Source of the DNA: Eubacteriaceae bacterium
Lineage (GTDB): Bacteria; Bacillota; Clostridia; Eubacteriales; Anaerofustaceae
Direction: 5' to 3'
DNA: 44,522 bases
Assembly (NCBI GenBank): GCA_009782515.1
Contig: WRIY01000020.1
Coordinates: 1-44,522 of the forward strand
Position numbers and translations under genes: made by a program. Under the pieces are notes generated by a model. It ran no database searches. It saw only the letters and a program-made list of their open reading frames with translations, and was not told the origin of the DNA. Below are positions 17,969 to 26,022 of this stretch, piece after piece (the stretch's first letter is position 1; every line of letters starts with the position of its first letter).

Positions 17969-18835
17969 ATGGACGAGAGCTATAATTTCGCATTCCTGGA
18001 TGAAGGATCAAAGCGTGAAATACGCCGTGCAATCATAAAAGCAATATCCTTGCCCGGCTATCAGGTGCCGTTTGGCTCAAGAGAGCTGCCTATCGGCAGG
18101 GGTTGGGGCACAGGCGGCCTTCAAGTGACGCTTTCTATAATTGGCCCTGAAGATACCCTTAAAGTCATAGATCAGGGAAGTGATGACAGCGTTAATGCAA
18201 TCAGCATCAAAAAGTTTATATCCTTGACAACAGGAGTCGGGATCACTGAAGACTCTGAGGAGGCTACGCTGATACAGTCCCGGCACAGAATTCCCGAAAT
18301 ACCCCTGACAGACAGCCAGGTGCTTGTGCTGCAAGTTCCAACCCCCGAGCCATTGCGCGGAGTTGAGCGAAGCCTTGGCGCTGCGCGGCAGCTTCATGCG
18401 GATAAAGAGTACTCTTCTGCATGGCTTATGCTGTATGAACAGATCATGCGCTACGGCAGGATAACCCTTGGCGCAGACTACCCTGTGCTGGTGGACGGCC
18501 GCTATGTTATGGCGCCAAGCCCGATACCGCGCTATGACACCCTAAAGCTTCATAACGCTGAATGCCTTTACTTATTCGGCGCGGGGCGCGAAAAAATGAT
18601 ATATGCAGTGCCTCCCTATACCAGCGTTGAGCCGCTTGACTTTGAAGACTATGAGTTTGACATAGAAGACATGGGCGATCGCACTTGCAGGCTCTGCGGG
18701 GCAACCGGCGTATATTTTGACGAAATGTTTGACCCGCAAACCGGCGAGAGGCACTATCAATGCTCAGACACCGGATTTTGCAGCAAAAACGCACAAAGGG
18801 GGCACACGCATGAACCAGGCATTAACAGTAAATGA
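17969..18835 (+). CDS. phnJ: C-P lyase radical SAM subunit PhnJ
   Basis: Radical-SAM enzyme that breaks the carbon-phosphorus bond, giving the alkane and 5-phosphoribosyl 1,2-cyclic phosphate; 288 residues. The iron-sulfur cysteines keep the exact C-x2-C-x21-C-x5-C spacing (C240, C243, C265, C271). The glycine that carries the protein radical in E. coli PhnJ corresponds to Gly30 in LPGYQVPFGSRELP. The GWGTGGLQVTLSIIGPEDTLKVIDQG block is highly conserved. GGGAGG precedes the ATG. The 3' end overlaps phnK by 26 nt. Confidence 0.95.
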   Translation: MDESYNFAFLDEGSKREIRRAIIKAISLPGYQVPFGSRELPIGRGWGTGGLQVTLSIIGPEDTLKVIDQGSDDSVNAISIKKFISLTTGVGITEDSEEATLIQSRHRIPEIPLTDSQVLVLQVPTPEPLRGVERSLGAARQLHADKEYSSAWLMLYEQIMRYGRITLGADYPVLVDGRYVMAPSPIPRYDTLKLHNAECLYLFGAGREKMIYAVPPYTSVEPLDFEDYEFDIEDMGDRTCRLCGATGVYFDEMFDPQTGERHYQCSDTGFCSKNAQRGHTHEPGINSK

Positions 18836-19640
18836 TCTCACTGTCCGCTATGGCAATGGATGCAGCTACTGCCGTGACATTTCCAACCCCCTTGACAAAA
18901 ACCGCTGCCCCCACTGCAAAAGCGTATGGGCAGTGCGCAATATTTCCTTTGAGCTTTACCCCTCTGAGATTTTGGGCATTGTCGGGGAATCGGGCTCAGG
19001 CAAGACAACGCTCTTGCGTTCGCTGTATTTTGACATTCCCGCGACATCAGGCGCCGCCTACTTGAGCGGGTACAGCGACGGGCTTGTTGATATTATGGGC
19101 GTATCCAGCCAGCAAAAGAGAATCATTCGCAACAGCCTTTTGGGCATGGTATACCAGAACCCGACACAAGGCCTGCTCATGGACTATTCAAGCAGCGGCA
19201 ATGTAGCCCAGAAGCTAATCGCAGCCGGAAGCAGAAATGTAGGCTCAATGCAGGATCGGGCCAATGAGCTGCTTGAGCATATGCAGATACCGCTGGGCAG
19301 GGTGAAAGAGCCGCCAAAGCAGTTTTCGGGCGGCATGCAGCAGAGAGTGCAAATATCAAAGGCTATAGCAAATAACCCGCCTGTGCTCCTGCTTGACGAG
19401 GTTACAACAGGCCTTGACCTGTCTGTGCAGGCCAAGGTGCTTGACCTTATACGCAGCGTGCAAAAAAAGCTCAATATTGCGATTATAATTGTCAGCCATG
19501 ATTTAGCTGTTATTCGCATGCTCTCTGATCGAACCATTGTGATGCTGGATGGGGGCATTGTCGAGCACGGGCTTACTGATCAAATAATGGAAGACCCACA
19601 GCACTGGTTCACGCAAACGCTTGTACATTCACTGATTTAG
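18810..19640 (+). CDS. phnK: C-P lyase-associated ABC ATPase PhnK
   Basis: ABC-type ATPase of 276 residues which in E. coli docks on the PhnGHIJ core rather than on a membrane transporter. Walker A GESGSGKTT (59-67), signature FSGGMQQR, Walker B VLLLDEVTTGLDLS and H-loop IIIVSHDLAV are intact. Before Walker A lies an insertion with two CxxC pairs (C18/C21 and C33/C36) resembling a small metal-binding knuckle; E. coli PhnK lacks it as I recall its sequence. The start at 18810 follows AAAGGGGG. The longer frame from 18717 only reads through phnJ. Confidence 0.92.
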   Translation: MNQALTVNDLTVRYGNGCSYCRDISNPLDKNRCPHCKSVWAVRNISFELYPSEILGIVGESGSGKTTLLRSLYFDIPATSGAAYLSGYSDGLVDIMGVSSQQKRIIRNSLLGMVYQNPTQGLLMDYSSSGNVAQKLIAAGSRNVGSMQDRANELLEHMQIPLGRVKEPPKQFSGGMQQRVQISKAIANNPPVLLLDEVTTGLDLSVQAKVLDLIRSVQKKLNIAIIIVSHDLAVIRMLSDRTIVMLDGGIVEHGLTDQIMEDPQHWFTQTLVHSLI

Positions 19641-19651
19641 GAGGCATTTAA

Positions 19652-20350
19652 ATGCTTAGGGTTGAAAACCTGTCAAAAACATTTCATATGCATGTAGGCG
19701 AGGAAAAGAGCATCCCATGCCTTGACTCTGTAAGCCTGTCTATAGAGCCGGGCTCAATGCTGGCAGTAATAGGGCCTTCCGGCGCAGGGAAATCATCGCT
19801 TCTCAAATGCATTTATGGAACATACCTTCCCAGCAGCGGGCATATTTACTACAATGCAAAAAACGGGGACGTTTACGATTTGGCGAATGCAAGCCTGCAA
19901 GACATGAGGGCATTTCGCGCCAGCGAAATAGGGTATGTATCGCAATTCTTTCATGCCATTCCAAGAATCGCAGCACTGGATATCCTAAGCGAGCCGCTTA
20001 TCAACCGGGGAGCCAGCGCCAGCGCAGCCAGAGCGCGCGCAGGCGATCTGATGGGCATGGTAGGCTTGCCCGAAAGCTTATGGGGCATGTACCCCTCAAC
20101 GTTTAGCGGAGGCGAAAAGCAAAGGCTCAATATTATATACGGCATTATCACAAAGCCGCGCCTTCTGCTTTTAGACGAGCCAACAGCCTCCCTTGACCCT
20201 GTGTCAAAAGCGAGCGTGCTCGAGCTTATCAAGGAGCTAAAATCCGAGGGCTCTGCCATTTTAGGCGTATTTCACGATTATGCCTCTATGCAGCTTGTAG
20301 CCGACTATAGCTACCATATCGTGACAAAAAAGCTTGAGGCAGTGGCGTAG
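19652..20350 (+). CDS. phnL: C-P lyase-associated ABC ATPase PhnL
   Basis: Second soluble ABC ATPase of the C-P lyase system; 232 residues. Walker A GPSGAGKSS, Q-loop YVSQFFHAIPRI (the PhnL-type variant), signature FSGGEKQRLNI, Walker B LLLLDEPTASLDP and the H-loop region FHDYA are visible. The phrase KTFHMH at the N-terminus is typical of PhnL. GGAGG precedes the ATG, 11 nt after phnK. It is the last phn gene. PhnN, PhnO and PhnP, which follow in E. coli, are absent. Confidence 0.93.
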   Translation: MLRVENLSKTFHMHVGEEKSIPCLDSVSLSIEPGSMLAVIGPSGAGKSSLLKCIYGTYLPSSGHIYYNAKNGDVYDLANASLQDMRAFRASEIGYVSQFFHAIPRIAALDILSEPLINRGASASAARARAGDLMGMVGLPESLWGMYPSTFSGGEKQRLNIIYGIITKPRLLLLDEPTASLDPVSKASVLELIKELKSEGSAILGVFHDYASMQLVADYSYHIVTKKLEAVA

Positions 20351-20517
20351 GGGGCTTTGCCAAGCCGCAGGGAAGAAAAACACGCACAGTATTCTAAATT
20401 CCAGCGCAGCCATCCGGCTGCTTAAAGCATTAATGCTGCCAAATCCAAGGGGCTGCAGTGCCGCAGCCTTGTTTTGCGTTACACTATTGCTCCAATACAG
20501 CGCATATGACACCAAAC

Positions 20518-21060
20518 ATGCGCTATAATATCCATGTGGAACCAATAGATACGAACAAAAGCATAGCAGGCATTTTTAAGGAATGGGGCTCACTCGTGCT
20601 CATTTCTTTCATAATAGCGTTTTCTATAAGAATATTTGTTTTCGAGTTTGTCAGGGTGGAGCAGATAAGCATGCTCCCGACACTTGAGCCAAATGACAAG
20701 CTTGGCGTCAACAAGGCTGTGTACATCATTGGCAAGCCTTGCCGAGGGGACATCTCGATAATAAAGATTAACCGCAGCAGATTCTATGTCAAAAGGGTTG
20801 TCGGCATGCCGGGCGATATTCTTGAGATAAAGCAGAGCATTGTTTATATAAACGGCATAGCGCTTGAAGAGGCATACCTGGAGGAAAGCTTGCACTACAA
20901 TGATTTCAGCAAGGTTCAGGTGCCGCTGGGGCACTATTTTGTGATGGGCGACAACAGGCCCAACAGCTTTGACTCAAGAATGCCGGAGATAGGCTTTATT
21001 GCCGAGCGTGATTTTATCGGGAAAGCGTTTTTTAGGGCCAATAGCTTTAAGTGGCTGTAG
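20518..21060 (+). CDS. lepB: Type I signal peptidase (copy 2)
   Basis: Second signal peptidase, 180 residues from the ATG at 20518; GTG at 20536 is an alternative and no clear ribosome site separates them. One membrane helix (about 25-45), Ser motif EQISMLPTL (Ser51), Lys motif YVKRVVGMPGD (Lys92) and FVMGDNRPNSFDSR are intact. It is clearly paralogous to the gene at 7512-8069, with the same spacing and many shared residues. It starts about 170 nt after phnL, so it may be read from the phn transcript or its own promoter. Confidence 0.88.
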   Translation: MRYNIHVEPIDTNKSIAGIFKEWGSLVLISFIIAFSIRIFVFEFVRVEQISMLPTLEPNDKLGVNKAVYIIGKPCRGDISIIKINRSRFYVKRVVGMPGDILEIKQSIVYINGIALEEAYLEESLHYNDFSKVQVPLGHYFVMGDNRPNSFDSRMPEIGFIAERDFIGKAFFRANSFKWL

Positions 21061-21842
21061 CTGCGCTATGGCTATTGCAGCGGGCTGCTATATGAACCGG
21101 CAGCATTCCCTGCTGCTCTGGCGCCAATGCAGCCTTTTTTAGCGCTGCAGCCATTGCTGAGCAAGCTTGCCTGCCTGATGTTGTGGCAAGCTGCGAACAT
21201 TTGCTGCAGCTGCCGCTTCAGTTGATTTTTTTGTGTTTTCAGCAAGGCTTTACCCATGCTGAAAGCGCTTGTATTCTATTTCCGTCGTAGCCGCTAATGC
21301 AGCCTGGCTAAATTCCTGAAAAGCAATAGCCCTCTCCAATAAGCCTGGTTGCCCGCCAGGCAATTTTCGCCGGCATCGCGGCGCATTCTGAGTTTTTATG
21401 CCGAATATAAAGCATATGCGATTTTTTGCTGTTATCATTTGCGTTGATGCCAGTAGTGGCTGGGATGCTATCCGCCAATCTTATACACAGAAAATGCCCT
21501 TTTTATTGGGCGAATTTTAAGTTCTCCGCGTTATTTGCCCCGCCTTGTTCATTCCAGCCGATTGTGGCATTGCAACTCAGCCTATAGCAGCCATCGCAGT
21601 GAATAGGCATATTTGCAGCCCAAAGCTAAAATTATGCATTGGCATAATTTGAGTTTAGTTCCTGCATAATTGCCCGACTTGCTTACGCCCGTTTAGTTGC
21701 CTATAAACGGGAGGCTCAAGCGCAAAGGCTGTTTCGCAGAGCAGCGCAATTGCGAAAATAAGGGATGCCTAGCTGTTTTTTATAACCCGATACTCCTTTT
21801 CAGATGACAGGGCAAAAATACTGCAAAAAAATTGCAGCAATC
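21061..21842. other. Intergenic region, no gene seen
   Basis: Nearly 800 nt with only short, unsupported frames. There are GCAGC/GCTGC-rich stretches just after lepB copy 2. A stem CCCGTTTA (21688-21695) with TAAACGGG (21704-21711) has no T-tract. Nothing else is recognised. Confidence 0.45.
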
Positions 21843-21878
21843 AAAAAAGGGGCTTTGCTTTAGCAAGCAGTTGCCCCT
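21843..21878 (-). terminator. Rho-independent terminator of the lipoprotein gene
   Basis: On the minus strand AGGGGC pairs with GCCCCT around an inner GCTTGC/GCAAAGC stem, followed by six T. It lies 17 nt after the stop of the lipoprotein gene. Confidence 0.75.
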
Positions 21879-21894
21879 GATGTATTCTGCCAGC

Positions 21895-22566
21895 CTACTC
21901 GCTATACGAGTCCAGAAGATTGTTAAGCTCGTCAAGCGCATCGGTGTTTAGCAGATCGCTCAGGTTAAAGCTTGAGATCGTATAGTCGCTTGGTATCTCG
22001 AAAAGAGAGCTGTCAACAGTGTTTGATGTATTGGATATTTTCATGATCATACTGGCATCATCGCCGGAATTTGTTTCAATGGCGATTACAGAATTGCCAT
22101 CATAGTAGAATCGGCCTATGCCGTTGCCGGTATCGTATTCTTCGTACTTATACTTCTTGCCGTCAAGCTCGGCTTCGCCTGATGATACAGCTGACGCTTT
22201 CGGCATATCCGACATTGCAACGCTCATATCAACGCCGATGCTGCCAAGGCTCATTGAAATGGCAGTTTTTGCTTCATCGTTTATCATATAGGCTTCATCG
22301 CCCTTTATCAAAACCTTCATGGCTATAGGCGTGCCTTGCATCTGCATCAGATATGACCCGCCCTTTGCAAATACGGAGCCGGACATTTCAAAAGATTCCC
22401 CGCCACCTGTAGTCTGCATCGTAAAGTCGTAGCTGTAAGTTCCTGCCTGAAGCCAGTCTACAAGGTTTTCGCCCCTTGTGCCTGGCGTATCCTGCGTTTT
22501 TGGGCTTGAGCTGCATGAAGCAAGAAAGCAGCAAGCCAGCAAAACAGCAATTAGCGCTTTTTTCAT
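21895..22566 (-). CDS. Lipoprotein of unknown function, LolA/DUF-type beta fold
   Basis: Surface lipoprotein of 223 residues. The signal peptide ends in the lipobox LAS-C18. A Ser-rich linker is followed by an alternating strand pattern: GTYSYDFTMQTTGG, ESFEMSGSVFAKGGSYLMQM, KVLIKGDEAYMINDEAKTAI, GRFYYDGNSVIAIET, ending in NTVDSSLFEIPSDYTI. This layout resembles the LolA-like half-barrel lipoproteins of Gram-positive bacteria; I know no enzymatic function. GGAGG precedes the ATG at 22566. It lies 93 nt downstream of the amidohydrolase gene on the same strand and has its own terminator. Confidence 0.75.
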   Translation of the reverse strand: MKKALIAVLLACCFLASCSSSPKTQDTPGTRGENLVDWLQAGTYSYDFTMQTTGGGESFEMSGSVFAKGGSYLMQMQGTPIAMKVLIKGDEAYMINDEAKTAISMSLGSIGVDMSVAMSDMPKASAVSSGEAELDGKKYKYEEYDTGNGIGRFYYDGNSVIAIETNSGDDASMIMKISNTSNTVDSSLFEIPSDYTISSFNLSDLLNTDALDELNNLLDSYSE

Positions 22567-22659
22567 AAATATTCCTCCCTAACAAAGCAAATTCCGAAAT
22601 TTCTATATTGTATATATCGATGATAAGAGGTGCCATAAGCAATATCAAGGCATAATGAA

Positions 22660-23472
22660 TTAATCTTGGCCGATTCTGAGAAGGGCCCGGGCATTTTTAT
22701 AGCATATCATGTCCATCTCAGCGTCTGACAATCCTAACTGCATCAGGCTGCTATACTCTTTTATAGGGTTTGACCATGGGCAGTCTGAGCCGAAGAGCGT
22801 TCTGTGCGCGCCGTGTTTTGCTATTATTCGCCTGTATTGGCTGATCTCAATGTTGTTTGCCATCATTGAAATGTCTATATATACATTGGCAGTGCCTGCA
22901 AGCGTGTTTTCAACTTCGTCAAAGCAAAACATTCCGCCTAAATGGGCGCCGATAAAGGTTGCTTGTGGAAAGGCAGCTGCTGCACCGGCAAGCATTTCGG
23001 GAGTGCAATGCACAAGATCCGGCGATTTCGGGTCGTAGCCGCAATGAAGCATTATTGGAAGGCTGTATTTGGCGCATGCCTCATAGACAAGATACGCCTG
23101 CTTGCTGTCAGCAAAGAAGCCCTGGTAGTCAGGGTGGAGCTTAACGCCGCTAAGGCCCATTTCGCCAAACCGCGAAAGCACAGGCCCAAAGCTGTCTTGG
23201 GGGTGAACAGAGCCAAAGCAGTGCACTGTATCGCTTAGGCATGAGGCCGCAAAAGCGTTGACTTTTTCGCACTGGCCGGGCTTTGTGGCCACATGGGCAA
23301 TATTGTATTCGCTAACGCCCCAGCCAGCCATAGCGCGGCTGAGATCTGGCGCGCTGCCGTCTGTCTGGGCAGTTAGGCTGGCAATTGCGGCCATCATTGG
23401 TATAGCTTCTTTTGCGAGGGCGACAGGGAAGGCATGGGTATGAATATCGATGATTTTTCTGTGCAATTCCAT
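22660..23472 (-). CDS. Amidohydrolase_2 family metal-dependent hydrolase
   Basis: TIM-barrel hydrolase of 270 residues in the amidohydrolase_2 group (ACMSD-like decarboxylases and hydrolases). Metal-site motifs: IIDIHTHAFP near the N-terminus, PIMLHCGYD, ATFIGAHLGG and LFGSDCPWSNP. The end ICYKNARALLRI matches the family's usual NARRLLGL. The start at 23472 (MELHRK) is preceded by GAAGG; an in-frame ATG at 23511 would add residues encoded by half of a perfect hairpin and is less likely. Substrate unknown. Confidence 0.82.
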   Translation of the reverse strand: MELHRKIIDIHTHAFPVALAKEAIPMMAAIASLTAQTDGSAPDLSRAMAGWGVSEYNIAHVATKPGQCEKVNAFAASCLSDTVHCFGSVHPQDSFGPVLSRFGEMGLSGVKLHPDYQGFFADSKQAYLVYEACAKYSLPIMLHCGYDPKSPDLVHCTPEMLAGAAAAFPQATFIGAHLGGMFCFDEVENTLAGTANVYIDISMMANNIEISQYRRIIAKHGAHRTLFGSDCPWSNPIKEYSSLMQLGLSDAEMDMICYKNARALLRIGQD

Positions 23473-23502
23473 TATTTGATTACCTTCAAGCATAGAATGT
23501 TC

Positions 23503-23529
23503 TAAGGGCATGGCTACGCCATGCCCTTA
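23503..23529. repeat. Perfect 12-bp inverted repeat upstream of amidohydrolase gene
   Basis: TAAGGGCATGGC, a 3-nt loop TAC, then GCCATGCCCTTA. It lies 30 nt upstream of the minus-strand start at 23472. Neither side has a T-tract. It could be an operator, an attenuator or an RNA hairpin in the leader. Confidence 0.7.
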
Positions 23530-23786
23530 AGCAGCATTATAAATACACAGAAGGGATAAGGCAATAAAAGAGGTTTTTATTTGCCTTAAAATGAAGCTGT
23601 TCAACACGCTGTATCGACTTTTGCGAGTGCTTATATCCGGCAAGCGAGCATTTACGGCAATAGATTCGCATATAGGGTAGGAATAGAGAATTTATAGAGT
23701 TATTTTAGCGTTTTATACAATATTTCCTATTGCATGAAACAATTTTATAATATTGCATAGATTAATATGACCGAGATAATTATTGC

Positions 23787-23814
23787 TTGATTTCGATTGC
23801 GAAAATTATATAAA
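23787..23814 (+). promoter_or_regulatory. Putative sigma-A-type promoter
   Basis: TTGATT (23787-23792), a 16-nt spacer and TATAAA (23809-23814) stand about 75 nt upstream of the TTG start at 23892 on the same strand. Confidence 0.45.
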
Positions 23815-23891
23815 GCAGGATCGAATGTCCTGCACATGTGCAAAAAGCTTCCATATTATAAACTGAAATTACTTAACAGGAGGATTGCTAC

Positions 23892-24548
23892 TTGGACACG
23901 AATTCAACATCAAGAAGATGTATTGATAGCCTAGTAATAAAAAAAGTCTATGACGCATTCAGCAAAAGAGAATGCCTTGAGAACCTTCCTTTTGAACTTG
24001 AGCTTCCAACCGATTGCGTAACAGATTATACTTACTTATACGCCGAGTTTGGCAAGGCTATTGTTGATAGCTATGAAGACCAGCCTTACTTCACAGAGAT
24101 TGATGAATGCAATGCCAGACTAAACTTAGTAATCGGCGTTCCTGTTTATGCAGTCATAAAAAGGAATTGCGATGGGCGCCTTTTCAAAGTATGCGCATAC
24201 CCTATATGCTCAGGAACAGTGCAAAAAGACAACATCGTCCGCTTTCCTATAGGCGGCACAGTATATGCTCCGAGGCAGTTTCTACGCCAAGGAAGGTTTG
24301 AGGCCCATGCCGAGAGCATCGTTGAAGTCGGCACTGAGCAAATGCTCAGCAACGGAACCTTAGTTCTTTCACTGGGCTTCTTCTTCATAGTTAAGGTTGT
24401 TACCGATGTATGCATTAAAGTTCCGAACTTCGGATACTGCCCGATTCCGGAAGAAAACGAAGAACCGTTTGAGCAAAGCTTCTGCGAAGTGTTCCTCAAT
24501 GAAGAAATAACGCCTTTCCCTGTATTTTTCCCGAACGATTGCGTATAG
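23892..24548 (+). CDS. Cysteine-containing protein of unknown function, possibly spore-coat or surface associated
   Basis: Protein of 218 residues without signal peptide. The start is TTG, chosen because a perfect AGGAGG (23878-23883) lies 8 nt upstream. The N-terminus CIDSLVIKKVYDAFSKRECLENLPFEL recalls, from memory, a set of Clostridia proteins of unknown function with a KVYDSC-x(n)-CLENL pattern, some labelled as spore-coat associated. The rest is beta-rich, with FIVKVVTDVCIKVPNFGYC and an acidic C-terminal part. About eleven cysteines are spread along it. It is monocistronic, with its own promoter candidate and terminator. No enzymatic motif is seen, and the coat assignment is only a suggestion. 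Confidence 0.6.
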   Translation: MDTNSTSRRCIDSLVIKKVYDAFSKRECLENLPFELELPTDCVTDYTYLYAEFGKAIVDSYEDQPYFTEIDECNARLNLVIGVPVYAVIKRNCDGRLFKVCAYPICSGTVQKDNIVRFPIGGTVYAPRQFLRQGRFEAHAESIVEVGTEQMLSNGTLVLSLGFFFIVKVVTDVCIKVPNFGYCPIPEENEEPFEQSFCEVFLNEEITPFPVFFPNDCV

Positions 24549-24569
24549 CATACCTAACTTATAATGAAA

Positions 24570-24598
24570 GCGCGGACGGCTCAAGCCGCCCGCTTTTT
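24570..24598 (+). terminator. Rho-independent terminator
   Basis: GCGGACGGC, loop TCAA, GCCGCCCGC (one mismatch), then TTTTT. It lies 22 nt after the stop at 24548. Confidence 0.85.
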
Positions 24599-25181
24599 CT
24601 ATGCCTGCCAGCAAATCTGGGCCTTTTTTCTAGGAAAGGCCAAAAGATCATATAAAAGCTAAGCGCCCAAAGCGCAAGGCGCCTGCCAATTCGCCTGTCT
24701 TATTTACAATCCCTTTATTATTTAGTAAGCTTTCTTTTTTTAAAAGGCCTTTCCTTTTATCTCTTTAGGCTAAGATCGATGACACAAAAACGCAAAAAAA
24801 GCTTAAATGCGATGCTTGATGCTGTGGTTTCCGGCAATTATGACAAGATGCGCGTGAATTTTAACAATATCGTAAATGTCAATATATATCATCTAAAAGT
24901 ATAAAGCACGAAATAATGGTGATGCGTTGGCAATTGTGGATAGATATTTCTGGCAGAATTTGCATCAATAGATCTTAATTTCGTATATTTGATAGATCCA
25001 ATTCATCAAAACAACGTTTTCATGCCATTTAATCGGCAACTGGGAAAGATGCTGCATAGATTTGTCAGTTTTTTGAGAGAAAAAATGTATGTTGATAACA
25101 TGTTGATAACTTTTTGGGGCAAAAATGGCTGATTAGTAAGATTTTCGTATTTTCTTGATATCGATTTGCCAATGCACAAGC
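24599..25181. other. AT-rich gene-free region with outlying DnaA boxes
   Basis: No supported gene. A 41-codon frame at 24779-24904 has no ribosome site. The stretch 24880-25140 is AT-rich and contains the inverted DnaA-box pair described separately. TGTGGATAG at about 24947 is one base from a classical DnaA box. Confidence 0.45.
25090..25109 (-). promoter_or_regulatory. Outlying pair of DnaA boxes
   Basis: Two exact minus-strand copies of TTATCAACA (25090-25098 and 25101-25109) start 11 bp apart, the same sequence and spacing as the pairs at oriC 10 kb away. They lie beyond the 3' end of walJ, in AT-rich DNA. Confidence 0.65.
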
Positions 25182-25994
25182 TTACGCCGGAGAAAGCGGG
25201 CTTGATGGCTCGTAATGTGGCGCAACACCGAGGATATAGTCGATTCTTCGCTTCATGCCTTGCTCTGCGGCATAAGCCTCTACTGTATCAAAAGCCGCCA
25301 TGGGGGTATTGTTCTCAAGGCTAAGGTGGCCAAGCATGGCCCTTGTCAGGCCGTTGCGAATCAGCTCGGCGATAAAGTAGGCTGCATCGTCATTGGAAAG
25401 GTGGCCGCCCGGGGAAAGTATGCGCTTTTTTAAGTGATAGGGGTAAGGGCCGCTATTGAGCATGGCTATGTCATGGTTTGCCTCTACATACGCTGCATCA
25501 ACGCCGCAAAGCGCTTCATAGGCCTCTTTTGTTACAGCGCCGGTATCTGCAATAAGGCCGATGGAATGCACGCCATCCGTGAAAGTGAAGCCGACAGGGT
25601 CTTTTGCGTCGTGGGATGTGGAGAAGGGCGCTATTTGAATGTCCCCGATTTCAAATGCCTTTCCCGGCTCAAACAGCGTTTGCGACGCCAAAGAGACGCT
25701 TAGGCCTGTCTTAGGCGTTGAATATACAGGCACGCCAAAATACTTGGCTAAATAGCCAACGCCATGGATGTGATCGGAGTGCTCATGGGTAACAAGCAGG
25801 GCTGAGACTTCGTTTGGGCTTATGCCAAGCGAGCTTAGGCCGGCTACTGCCTTTTTCATGGTTACGCCGCAGTCAACGAGTATCTTTGTTGAAGCGCATT
25901 CTATCAGCAGGCAGTTGCCTGTTGAGCCTGAATACAGTGATGTAAGTGAGAGCTGTTTCATATACACAGCGCGAATAGCCTGCTTTGCAGGCAT
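25182..25994 (-). CDS. walJ: MBL-fold metallohydrolase, WalJ/YycJ family
   Basis: Metallo-beta-lactamase-fold hydrolase of 270 residues, similar to YycJ/WalJ, an exonuclease-like protein usually encoded beside the WalRK system. Motifs: SLYSGSTGNCLLIE start, TKILVDCGVTMKKAVAGL, LLVTHEHSDHIHGV (HxHxDH), STSHDAKDPVGFTF, GLIADTGAVT and MLGHLSLENN. The ATG at 25994 has AGGAAAG at good spacing. An in-frame ATG at 25961 (MKQLSL) fits the family N-terminus better, so the first 11 residues are uncertain. It is the last gene of the murA cluster; no walRK genes are nearby. Confidence 0.87.
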   Translation of the reverse strand: MPAKQAIRAVYMKQLSLTSLYSGSTGNCLLIECASTKILVDCGVTMKKAVAGLSSLGISPNEVSALLVTHEHSDHIHGVGYLAKYFGVPVYSTPKTGLSVSLASQTLFEPGKAFEIGDIQIAPFSTSHDAKDPVGFTFTDGVHSIGLIADTGAVTKEAYEALCGVDAAYVEANHDIAMLNSGPYPYHLKKRILSPGGHLSNDDAAYFIAELIRNGLTRAMLGHLSLENNTPMAAFDTVEAYAAEQGMKRRIDYILGVAPHYEPSSPLSPA

Positions 25995-26022
25995 TCGGCG
26001 CTTTCCTGCCTTTTATTAGTAG

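Noticed and set aside
24779..24904. 41-codon frame in the gene-free region near 24.8 kb
   Set aside because: Starts with a plausible basic sequence but has no ribosome site and no known match.
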